Below, one piece after another: positions 1 to 5,446 of a stretch of 5,446 nt of DNA; the stretch's first letter is position 1; each line of letters starts with the position of its first letter. Both the position numbers and the translations under genes were made by a program. The notes beneath the pieces are model-generated. The model was given only the letters and a program-made list of their open reading frames with translations, searched no databases and was not told the DNA's origin. This DNA is from Acidobacteriaceae bacterium (GTDB lineage Bacteria > Acidobacteriota > Terriglobia > Terriglobales > Acidobacteriaceae), in NCBI GenBank assembly GCA_003167305.1, contig PMTP01000032.1, positions 25,971 to 31,416 on the forward strand, read 5' to 3'.

Positions 1-1206
1 TTGCGCCGCGCCGTTGCCGATGCAAGCGCCGACCGCGCCGTGTGCTGGAATGAGATACCACGCCACGCTAATATCGATGATCCCCGCAAAGACGGTAGCG
101 GCAATCACATAACGCTGCCGTTCCGAACTTTCCAGTAGGTTTTGCGCGGGCGCAAGGAAGGCTTTGAACATGCAGAGAAGCGGAGCCAGCGCCACCACCA
201 TCGCGGCGCCCTGGAATTTGTGGCCGTAGAAAAGCAGCAGCGCAGGCACTGCGAGAGACGCCGCGATGAAGTGAAGCGGAATCGACATCAATGCGATGTA
301 GCGGAAGGCGGAGGCCGCTAGTTCGGGCAGCTTGGATTTGTCTCGACCGTATTGCACAAAGATCGTGGTACCGGCCGCTGTTCCGAAGATGATCGCCACC
401 AGCAGCAACTGTTCCGCCATGGTGAATGCCACTGAATAGAACGATACCTGGTTGACATCCGGGCAGAGCTTCTCCAGCAGGATGATCTCCGAGCGGCCCC
501 AGACGATCTGTGCCACAAACATGCTGGCAACGCCCTGCAAAGCGAACGGCATCATGCGCTGGCGTAATCCTGGGGGATGTGCATGAGTTGTCTCCCAGGC
601 CAGCACACGCTTCATGGTGGGAAAGAAGCGCACCAGAAAATCGACGGATCGCATGCAGAGCAGCGCCACGCCGACGCCGACTACGCCCCAATGCAGCACC
701 ACCGTTGCCGCAATCGCGATGAAGTAGGTCAAGGCCGCGGCGATGGAGCCCGGCAGATTTGTTGACAAATCTTCCGTGGCAGTGTTGGCCTGAGCCGAGA
801 TGGAGTTGATCATCGCGGGCCAGATGCTCAGCACCAGCAAAGCCGAGGCTAACTTGTATTCCGCACGGGCGTCACCGAGCACCCAGAAGAGAAAGCCGCA
901 GGTGGCCACCGTCGCCAGACCGGTCTGCAGCAGCAAGGTGCGGAGATAAATGTAGCGCGCTGTGCCGCGGTCGCCTAAGCCAATAAACTCGGCCATGTAT
1001 TTCCGGGTAGTTGCGGGAATACCCATTCCACCCAGGCTGCTAACCAGGTTGGCGATATAAGAGACATAAATGATATAGCTGTTCTTCTCCGGCCCGAGAT
1101 ACCGGTTAATCGCAATTGAAGTAGTAAAAGCAACAACTGCGTTAATTATGTTCTCGATGCTGAACCAGCCGGTGTTGCGTGCGATGGTCTGGGTATTTGT
1201 CGTCAT
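1..1206 (-). CDS. Wzx-type polysaccharide/oligosaccharide flippase, 3' end beyond left edge (partial)
   Basis: The minus-strand frame from ATG 1206 is open without a stop to base 1, giving the first 402 residues. Family members are usually about 450-520 residues, so perhaps 50-100 are missing. The protein is strongly hydrophobic, with about eleven or twelve membrane segments: roughly residues 13-33, 44-62, 88-110, 118-138, 153-190 (two), 219-237, 258-280, 302-326, 333-352 and 366-388. The N-terminus carries the RYLGP motif (35-39) after the first helix, and a SEIILLEKL...VSFYSVAF stretch (239-262) resembles the middle of Wzx/RfbX (MATE-like MOP superfamily) proteins. By family, it would flip undecaprenyl-linked sugar units to the periplasmic side of the inner membrane. 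ATG 1206 is the first start after an in-frame TAG about 20 bases upstream; the ribosome site is weak (GAG only). It lies 111 bp downstream of the TPR lipoprotein gene on the same strand. A lipid II-type or other MOP exporter is possible, but EPS context favours a Wzx. Confidence 0.88.
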   Translation of the reverse strand, partial: MTTNTQTIARNTGWFSIENIINAVVAFTTSIAINRYLGPEKNSYIIYVSYIANLVSSLGGMGIPATTRKYMAEFIGLGDRGTARYIYLRTLLLQTGLATVATCGFLFWVLGDARAEYKLASALLVLSIWPAMINSISAQANTATEDLSTNLPGSIAAALTYFIAIAATVVLHWGVVGVGVALLCMRSVDFLVRFFPTMKRVLAWETTHAHPPGLRQRMMPFALQGVASMFVAQIVWGRSEIILLEKLCPDVNQVSFYSVAFTMAEQLLLVAIIFGTAAGTTIFVQYGRDKSKLPELAASAFRYIALMSIPLHFIAASLAVPALLLFYGHKFQGAAMVVALAPLLCMFKAFLAPAQNLLESSERQRYVIAATVFAGIIDISVAWYLIPAHGAVGACIGNGAAQ

Positions 1207-1272
1207 GGAAAATGCTCTGATCTAAAGAATATGCTCGGCAGCGTTACACGCAGGCAGTTGTGCAAAATGGCA

Positions 1273-1294
1273 GCCAGCAGATCGCGCCGCTGGC
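1273..1294 (-). terminator. Weak hairpin between the TPR gene and flippase gene
   Basis: A perfect 6-bp inverted repeat (GCCAGC / GCTGGC) with a 10-base loop lies about 25 bases past the TPR gene stop. In the minus-strand transcript it is followed after a few bases by only four U residues. The stem is short and the U tract is poor, so this is at best a leaky terminator or a processing/stability hairpin; the flippase could still be read through from upstream. The rest of the gap (1207-1317) shows no convincing promoter. Confidence 0.25.
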
Positions 1295-1317
1295 CGTAAT
1301 CAATAGCAAACTGCCGT

Positions 1318-3666
1318 CTAGCTTATTCCTTGCAGCGCCGCCTTGGCGTCCTTGGCCGGAGGCGAATCGGGTGCCAGGGAGATGGCTTTCTTAAGATGAA
1401 TCGCCGCATTGCTTTTATCCATCATCTTGGCGTACACCATTCCCAGGTGATACTGCATTGTTGAGTTGTTGGGATCGGTTTTGACGGCTTCTTCGAGAAG
1501 ATCCCGTGCGAATCCGTAGGTCCCCTTGTAGTAGTAGGCCCAGGCCAGGGTGTCGGCGGAGCTAGGCGAATTCGGCATACCACGGCGCGCGGTTTGCGCC
1601 AGGGTCAAGGCCACATCCACATTTTCGCCATTTTGCAGCATCAAGTAGGCAAGATTGTTGGCCGCGATTGGCTGCTCGGGCTTGATTTGAAGAGACTTCT
1701 TGTAGTACTCCTCCGCCTTCTGCTTATTCCCGCGCGATTCCTCCAGGGTTCCCAGAATGGCGTAGGCGCCGGCATTGTCAGGATGACTCTTCGACCATTG
1801 CTCCCAGGCTCCGATCGCATTGGCCGCCTGTCCGCGCTGAACCTGCAACTGCGAGTAAATCGCAACCGCTTCGCCGTCGTCGGGATTCACCTCCATGGCT
1901 TTCTGGGCGGTGGCGGCAGCCTGATCGAAAGCCTTGCTTTGGAACTGAAGCTGAGCCAGCATATCATAGAATCCGCTGTTCTTCGGACTCTTGGCGATTT
2001 GCGCGCTGACGCGGGCGATGGCCTGGGCGGGCTGCTTCTTCATAAGATCGTAACCGACCAGCCCGCGCAAGGCGCCAATCGAATTGGGGTCGTACTGCAG
2101 AGCCTGCTCCATCAGCCCCGCTCCTTCCGGGTATTTCTTTTGCAGATAGCGAAGCTCTCCGAGCATAAGATAAGCCGGGGAGCTGTGCGGAGCAATGTTC
2201 ATAGCAGTCTTCAGGTCGGCCTCGGCCTTGTCCTGTGTGTTACGGGAGACCTCCACGGTAGCTCGCCACAGGTAGCCATTGGGGAAGCGAGGGTCGGTGG
2301 CGATGGTCTTCTCCGCCACATCGGAGAGCATACTCATGTCGCCGCGCTGTATTGCCATGCGCGCCAACTCCTCCTGTGCATCCACGTCGCGTGGGTTCAG
2401 TTGCGCGGCCTGACGAAAGCTCTTTTCGGCCAGGCTGCTATCGCCTTTGGCTAGCGCGGCTTTGCCCAGCCAGAGCTGAATGAAGGCGTCTTTGGGCGCG
2501 TCATTGGCCGCTCCCTGAAGAGCATTGACCGCGTCATTTGTCTTGCCATTGTTGAACAGGACAATTCCGTTCAGCACAGCGACCTGGGGATCCTTGCCGT
2601 TTTTCTTCATCAATTCGGTAATTACGGTTTGGGCGGTGGCAAAGTCCTTCACCTGAAGAAGAATGCGGACGTATCCCTCCTGAACGGAGACATTCTTCGG
2701 GTATTTCTTGGCAAGGTTTGCGAACTCCGTCCTGGCCTTGTCCATCTGTCCTGTGCCGGTGTAGTAGTCAGCCAGCATTCTGACACCCTGCGGACTGTCC
2801 GCAAGGTCGTTTGAAGCCTGGCGAAGCACTTGTTCGGCCCTGGCCTGATCGCCCTGTCTGAGAATCATCTGAACCAGGGATTCCCGCGCACTTAGATTTT
2901 TCGGATCGGTAGCGACGGCGCTCCAGCATTCATGCTCGGCATCCTGCAGGCGATTGTTTCTGGAATAGAAAGCGGCGAGCAGTAGCTTGGCGTTCACGGA
3001 CTTAGGATCGAGCGCGACCGACTTCTTCATTTCGTCTTCAACCGCATCGCCCTGGGCGGAATCACCCACTTCCAGCAAGGCGAGGGTTTCGTGAAGCGCC
3101 GCTTCATTGGGGGCCAGTTCCAGCGCGCGATGAATCTCCGTCAGAGCTATGTCTTTTTGTCCCCGCCGGGCAGCGATGCGGGCAAGCAACGCATGAACAT
3201 CGGCATTGCTCGGCTGCGACGCCAGGGCCGCCGTGGCTTGCGCCTGGGCGTCGTCAATCTTATTTCCGGCCAGTAACATATTTCCCAGATCGATCCGCGC
3301 CTTCACGTTCGCCGGCTGCAGGTTCACCGTCTTCTGGAGTTCGCCGTAGGCGGCGCTGAATGCGCCCAAATGGAGGTAAGTCTGTGCCAGGGCATAATGA
3401 GCATCGGCGAAGTTCTTGTCGATCTTCAGGGCGTTGGAAAACTGAATGGCGGCTTCCCTGTCTTTTCCCTGGGCGCTATACTTCTGCCCGCTTTCCAGAT
3501 ACTTGTGCTTGCGCACATTGGGATCGCGAAAGCACCCGGACAACAGAGTGAGCGATAGAAAGAGCGCGACAATCCCAAAAGCCGCGCGCCCAAGAGCCGC
3601 GCGATGATTCCGCGGTCTCCACGCGCCATCAATGGCGAACTGAAATGCCTTGAATCCGCTTTCCAC
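1318..3666 (-). CDS. TPR-repeat lipoprotein, PEP-CTERM/EPS-system type (PrsT-like)
   Basis: From GTG 3666 the product is 782 residues. After a basic N-terminus, a hydrophobic stretch (about 30-43, FGIVALFLSLTLLS) ends in a lipobox L-S-G-C with the lipidated cysteine at residue 45. The mature protein should therefore be membrane-anchored and periplasm-facing. From about residue 53 to the C-terminus it is almost wholly tetratricopeptide repeats, about 20 units of roughly 34 residues, with the typical A..L...P spacing; some are degenerate. The last four are clearest (AYAILGTLEESRG, NNLAYLML, DTLAWAYYYKG, YHLGMVYAKM). Length and layout match the TPR lipoproteins of PEP-CTERM/exosortase loci (family TIGR02917, PrsT), which are usually somewhat longer. 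The molecular role is unproven; a scaffold for EPS assembly or protein sorting is inferred. GTG 3666 is chosen because AAGGA lies 9 bases upstream. The frame extends to ATG 3717, but that start has no ribosome site and adds 17 residues unlike a signal peptide. Stop is TAG. Confidence 0.92.
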   Translation of the reverse strand: MESGFKAFQFAIDGAWRPRNHRAALGRAAFGIVALFLSLTLLSGCFRDPNVRKHKYLESGQKYSAQGKDREAAIQFSNALKIDKNFADAHYALAQTYLHLGAFSAAYGELQKTVNLQPANVKARIDLGNMLLAGNKIDDAQAQATAALASQPSNADVHALLARIAARRGQKDIALTEIHRALELAPNEAALHETLALLEVGDSAQGDAVEDEMKKSVALDPKSVNAKLLLAAFYSRNNRLQDAEHECWSAVATDPKNLSARESLVQMILRQGDQARAEQVLRQASNDLADSPQGVRMLADYYTGTGQMDKARTEFANLAKKYPKNVSVQEGYVRILLQVKDFATAQTVITELMKKNGKDPQVAVLNGIVLFNNGKTNDAVNALQGAANDAPKDAFIQLWLGKAALAKGDSSLAEKSFRQAAQLNPRDVDAQEELARMAIQRGDMSMLSDVAEKTIATDPRFPNGYLWRATVEVSRNTQDKAEADLKTAMNIAPHSSPAYLMLGELRYLQKKYPEGAGLMEQALQYDPNSIGALRGLVGYDLMKKQPAQAIARVSAQIAKSPKNSGFYDMLAQLQFQSKAFDQAAATAQKAMEVNPDDGEAVAIYSQLQVQRGQAANAIGAWEQWSKSHPDNAGAYAILGTLEESRGNKQKAEEYYKKSLQIKPEQPIAANNLAYLMLQNGENVDVALTLAQTARRGMPNSPSSADTLAWAYYYKGTYGFARDLLEEAVKTDPNNSTMQYHLGMVYAKMMDKSNAAIHLKKAISLAPDSPPAKDAKAALQGIS

Positions 3667-3675
3667 TTTATTCCA

Positions 3676-3680
3676 TCCTT
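3676..3680 (-). promoter_or_regulatory. Shine-Dalgarno AAGGA that decides the TPR gene start
   Basis: On the minus strand AAGGA is followed by a 9-base spacer and then GTG 3666. The upstream in-frame ATG at 3717 has no comparable purine-rich motif at a usable distance, its nearest (AAAGG) being too far away. This favours the GTG start. Confidence 0.6.
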
Positions 3681-3698
3681 TCAGGCTGTCGAACGAAC

Positions 3699-3715
3699 GG
3701 CTGCAACCAGCAGCC
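3699..3715 (-). other. Intercistronic hairpin between epsI and the TPR gene
   Basis: A perfect inverted repeat, GGCTGC and GCAGCC, flanks a 5-base loop. It lies 44 bases downstream of the epsI stop and about 20 bases before the Shine-Dalgarno of the TPR gene. No U tract follows it in the minus-strand transcript, so it does not look like an intrinsic terminator. A role in mRNA processing, stability or gene dosage between the two cistrons is possible. Its outer base is the last base of the alternative ATG 3717, which would make that start codon poorly accessible. Confidence 0.35.
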
Positions 3716-3758
3716 ATCGGTCGATATCCATTGCCTTTCCATGCTCCCGCACCTGCGC

Positions 3759-4400
3759 TTAGTCAGGGATAAAACGCGACAGCAAGGGCGCAAGCTGCAT
3801 GGTGAATGCCTCGGCGCGCTTTCTGGCCGCTGCCGTGTCTTCGCTGGAAGCGATCGGTGTGATGACCCGGACCAGCGCCCCATCAGTGCGATTCAGCCGT
3901 ATTGCATCGGCAACCATGTAAATCTTGGCCATATATTCACTGGCCACGCTGCGCCCGTGCGCCTGGTACCAGTAGATTACGAACTGCCTGGCATCGCCGT
4001 TGGCAATGATGTATTCACCCATACGGTGGGGCTTACCTTTGGCATCGATCAGATCGACATATTCAGAAGAGACAAAGACCCAGCCGGAGCCGGGCAGACA
4101 ATGCTTGGGCGAATGAATGGTCTGGCCGGTTCTCTGGGTTGGGAAATAGCCGATGAAGAGGCTGATTGGAGGCGACTGCGCGCCTTGGGAATAGATGCGC
4201 GAAAGGAAGTCACCGGCTCCAAGGACGTCGCGCGTCTCCTGGTTGATATCCAGATCTCTGCTCGTCCATCCCGCCTGGATCTGCGGCAACTGCGACAGGG
4301 ACTCACTGGGGGGATTGTGATCCACATTGGCGCGTAGATGGAGCAGCAGCGCCGTAGCGGCAAGCAGCAAGACAGCACTCCAGAATCGAAGGTTCTTCAT
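3759..4400 (-). CDS. epsI: EpsI family protein (exosortase-associated, DUF3485)
   Basis: The product is 213 residues. A single N-terminal hydrophobic segment (about 6-22) should anchor it or act as a signal peptide, with the rest in the periplasm. The family signature is clear: Q93-T-I-H-S-P-K-H-C-L-P-G-S-G-W107, with His96, His100 and Cys101, preceded by a FIGYF strand and followed by a YWYQ strand (143-146). EpsI proteins accompany exosortases, either as a separate gene or fused to the exosortase C-terminus; here it is separate. The biochemical function is not established. The invariant Cys/His cluster suggests a catalytic or thiol role, but that is inference. ATG 4400 is chosen because it overlaps the exosortase stop as ATGA and has GAGG 8 bases upstream (4409-4412). 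The frame stays open upstream to 5141, but that part lies inside the exosortase gene in another frame and is not coding. Stop TAA is at 3759-3761; full length for the family. Confidence 0.95.
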   Translation of the reverse strand: MKNLRFWSAVLLLAATALLLHLRANVDHNPPSESLSQLPQIQAGWTSRDLDINQETRDVLGAGDFLSRIYSQGAQSPPISLFIGYFPTQRTGQTIHSPKHCLPGSGWVFVSSEYVDLIDAKGKPHRMGEYIIANGDARQFVIYWYQAHGRSVASEYMAKIYMVADAIRLNRTDGALVRVITPIASSEDTAAARKRAEAFTMQLAPLLSRFIPD

Positions 4401-5281
4401 ATCTGCCGCCTCTTGGCCGGGAACAGGTTCATCGCGCGATGGACGAGATAGAGGCACACCAGAGAAACCAAAAAGATGACCCAGCCGGAGAACTCGTGAA
4501 AAAAGCCCAATGCCTTGTCCGGATCCCAATACTGGACGCATAGCCCGGTGCCGAGAATGCGCACCGCGTTGGCCGCAATCGCTATGGGGATGCTGGCCAG
4601 CACGAGCGCGACTCGCCGCCAAACGGATTTCTCCATGAAGTAACCATAAAAGACGGCGAGCGTGAAGAGGCTCATCAGGGAGCGGATGCCGCTGCACGCC
4701 TCGGCCACCTCCAGCTTCATCAGCGGAAGCTCGATGACATTGCCCTCGCGCAGCACCGGTACGCCGAAGTAAGGAAGCAGGTTGCTGGCCAGCTTGGAGG
4801 CCAGAATCTGGAGGGGAAAGGTGATCTGACTGTAGATGATTTCCGGAAGCGGGATGGCCAGCAACAGGACCAGCAGGGCAAAGCGCAGCTCCTTCAAGAG
4901 CAGCGCTCCGCCAAAGCATAGCACCAGTCCGGTCAGCAGGATGACCAGCGAAATCCGGGAGAGAAAAAGCTCGGAGCCGAAGATCCCCAAAAGCAGAACG
5001 ACCAGGCCCAGCGCCATCACGGCAATGCCGCTCCAGGCAGGAGTGATTTTCGTGGCGAGGAGGGTTTTTCTCTTCTCCCACACCAGGAACGCCGCGAACA
5101 GGGGCACCAGGAAGCCATGAGAATAATCGGGAAATTGCCACCAGTCGGTGAGCAGTTTCCCCAGCACTTGGTAGTAAACCGCCAGTACCAACAGAAAGAT
5201 GGTGAGCGAAGCCAGCGCAAGTGGAGGGTTGCGGGAGAGCCAGGAGCTCAGGGGCGCTTGAGTGTGTCCGTCTTGAACCAT
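4397..5281 (-). CDS. xrt: Exosortase (EpsH/Xrt family membrane cysteine protease-transpeptidase)
   Basis: From ATG 5281 this is a 294-residue integral membrane protein with about eight hydrophobic segments (about 21-40, 57-68, 84-101, 108-126, 132-147, 197-215, 223-243, 264-280). The exosortase catalytic residues are all present: Cys196 in EACSGIRS, Arg241 in ANAVRI and His262 in FFHEFSGW. The early conserved DYSHG motif is at 52-56. By family, it recognises a C-terminal PEP-CTERM-like tail (short motif, transmembrane helix, basic end) on exported proteins, cleaves it and probably transfers the protein to a surface or EPS-linked acceptor. The subfamily (XrtA, B, J and so on) cannot be assigned by eye. 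The 3' end overlaps epsI by ATGA, indicating coupling. The start is uncertain: the frame reaches GTG 5323 (308 residues), with ATG 5308 also possible. ATG 5281 is preferred because GGAG lies 3 bases upstream, though that spacing is short. It is probably the first gene of the operon. Confidence 0.95.
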   Translation of the reverse strand: MVQDGHTQAPLSSWLSRNPPLALASLTIFLLVLAVYYQVLGKLLTDWWQFPDYSHGFLVPLFAAFLVWEKRKTLLATKITPAWSGIAVMALGLVVLLLGIFGSELFLSRISLVILLTGLVLCFGGALLLKELRFALLVLLLAIPLPEIIYSQITFPLQILASKLASNLLPYFGVPVLREGNVIELPLMKLEVAEACSGIRSLMSLFTLAVFYGYFMEKSVWRRVALVLASIPIAIAANAVRILGTGLCVQYWDPDKALGFFHEFSGWVIFLVSLVCLYLVHRAMNLFPAKRRQI

Positions 5282-5353
5282 ATTCTCCGTGGTGAAATCC
5301 TCGCGCATACCGATCTGTACCACTCTACTCTAGCAATCGGAGCGCCGAAAGGG

Positions 5354-5394
5354 AAAGGGATTAATTCATTGGAATTCCCCATGATTATCCCTTT
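5354..5394. promoter_or_regulatory. 41-bp interrupted palindrome upstream of the exosortase gene (possible operator)
   Basis: The outer arms are AAAGGGAT (5354-5361) and ATCCCTTT (5387-5394), a perfect 8-bp match that extends imperfectly inward. A second symmetric core, GGAATTCC (5371-5378), sits at nearly the same centre and is flanked by CAT/ATG. It lies 31 bp upstream of the farthest start candidate of the exosortase. Nested symmetry of this size before an operon is typical of a regulator binding site, but no regulator can be named. A GATAAT sequence on the minus strand overlaps one arm and could be a -10 element, but no good -35 accompanies it. No sigma-54 (-24/-12) motif was found. Confidence 0.4.
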
Positions 5395-5399
5395 GATTG

Positions 5400-5437
5400 G
5401 GAAGTATTCTTTCCATTCAGGAAGAAAACACTTTCCA
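5400..5437. repeat. Two tandem copies of a GGAAG-N-TTTCCA inverted-repeat unit
   Basis: Copy one is GGAAG 5400-5404 with TTTCCA 5410-5415; copy two is GGAAG 5420-5424 with TTTCCA 5432-5437. Each unit is itself an imperfect inverted repeat (GGAA/TTCC). The copies are 20-22 bp apart, close to two helical turns. They lie just upstream of the 41-bp palindrome, in AT-rich DNA near the right edge. This arrangement would suit a pair of regulator sites; short AT-rich repeats can also occur by chance. Confidence 0.35.
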
Positions 5438-5446
5438 CTTTACCTT

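Noticed and set aside
68..691. A 207-codon minus-strand frame in the left part of the window
   Set aside because: It overlaps the flippase gene in a different frame. The flippase frame is open for all 402 codons with membrane-protein composition and family motifs, while this one looks like a shadow (Arg/Ala/Gly/His-rich).
1594..2454. A 286-codon open frame on the plus strand opposite the TPR gene
   Set aside because: It lies fully antisense to a well-supported TPR coding region, its product is low-complexity Leu/Gly/Arg-rich with no recognisable domain, and its openness is explained by the codon bias of the repeats on the other strand.
3360..3558. Several 60-70 codon frames opposite or overlapping the TPR gene start
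   Set aside because: All fall within the lipobox and first TPR region of the supported gene and show no independent coding evidence.
3741..4337. A 198-codon plus-strand frame opposite epsI
   Set aside because: It is antisense to epsI, which has a clear family signature; no domain or ribosome site supports it.
4401..5141. N-terminal extension of the EpsI frame to give a 460-residue protein
   Set aside because: The extra part lies inside the exosortase gene in another frame, is rich in Arg/Pro/Gly/Ala without domains, and the true EpsI start is marked by the ATGA overlap and a Shine-Dalgarno.
5324..5446. Possible sigma-54 promoter, as known for some PEP-CTERM/EPS genes
   Set aside because: No TGGC-N-TGC type -24/-12 pair is visible on the minus strand in this region; only AT-rich repeats and a lone GATAAT were found.
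1..5446. CRISPR array, tRNA/rRNA gene, insertion sequence or toxin-antitoxin pair
   Set aside because: No regular spaced repeats, tRNA-like cloverleaf, transposase motifs or terminal inverted repeats were seen; the window is filled by four EPS/exosortase genes.

Overview
The window holds four genes, all on the minus strand and probably one transcription unit. They are read from the right-hand edge leftwards: an exosortase (xrt/epsH type), a stand-alone EpsI protein, a large TPR lipoprotein resembling the PEP-CTERM-system TPR lipoproteins (PrsT type), and a Wzx-type polysaccharide flippase that runs off the left edge. This is the core of an exosortase-linked exopolysaccharide locus, as found in biofilm- or EPS-forming Gram-negative, didermal bacteria. 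Moderate GC content, many Ala/Lys-rich TPRs, a separate EpsI and a lipobox protein would all fit a soil or freshwater bacterium such as an Acidobacteriota member. That taxonomic placement is inference; no marker gene is present.

Layout: 5282-5446 is an AT-rich upstream region with two notable symmetric elements (a 41-bp interrupted palindrome and a tandem pair of short inverted repeats), probably the promoter/operator region of the operon. The exosortase (4397-5281, possibly starting as far up as 5323) overlaps epsI (3759-4400) by four bases (ATGA), so the two are translationally coupled. A short spacer carrying a perfect 6-bp-stem hairpin separates epsI from the TPR lipoprotein gene. That gene probably starts at GTG 3666, which has a good Shine-Dalgarno, rather than at the upstream ATG 3717. 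A 111-bp gap with a weak hairpin separates it from the flippase (start ATG 1206, open to base 1). No stretch over 300 bases lacks a gene.

How the genes would work together (inference from the families): the flippase moves lipid-linked sugar units across the inner membrane for EPS assembly. The exosortase, in the same membrane, cleaves and transfers proteins bearing a C-terminal PEP-CTERM-like sorting tail. EpsI is its usual companion, of undefined biochemical role. The TPR lipoprotein may be a scaffold at the periplasmic face of a membrane. No sortase substrate, glycosyltransferase, polymerase or export porin lies within the window. The families are known; the less-explained material is the symmetric DNA upstream of the exosortase and the intercistronic hairpin.
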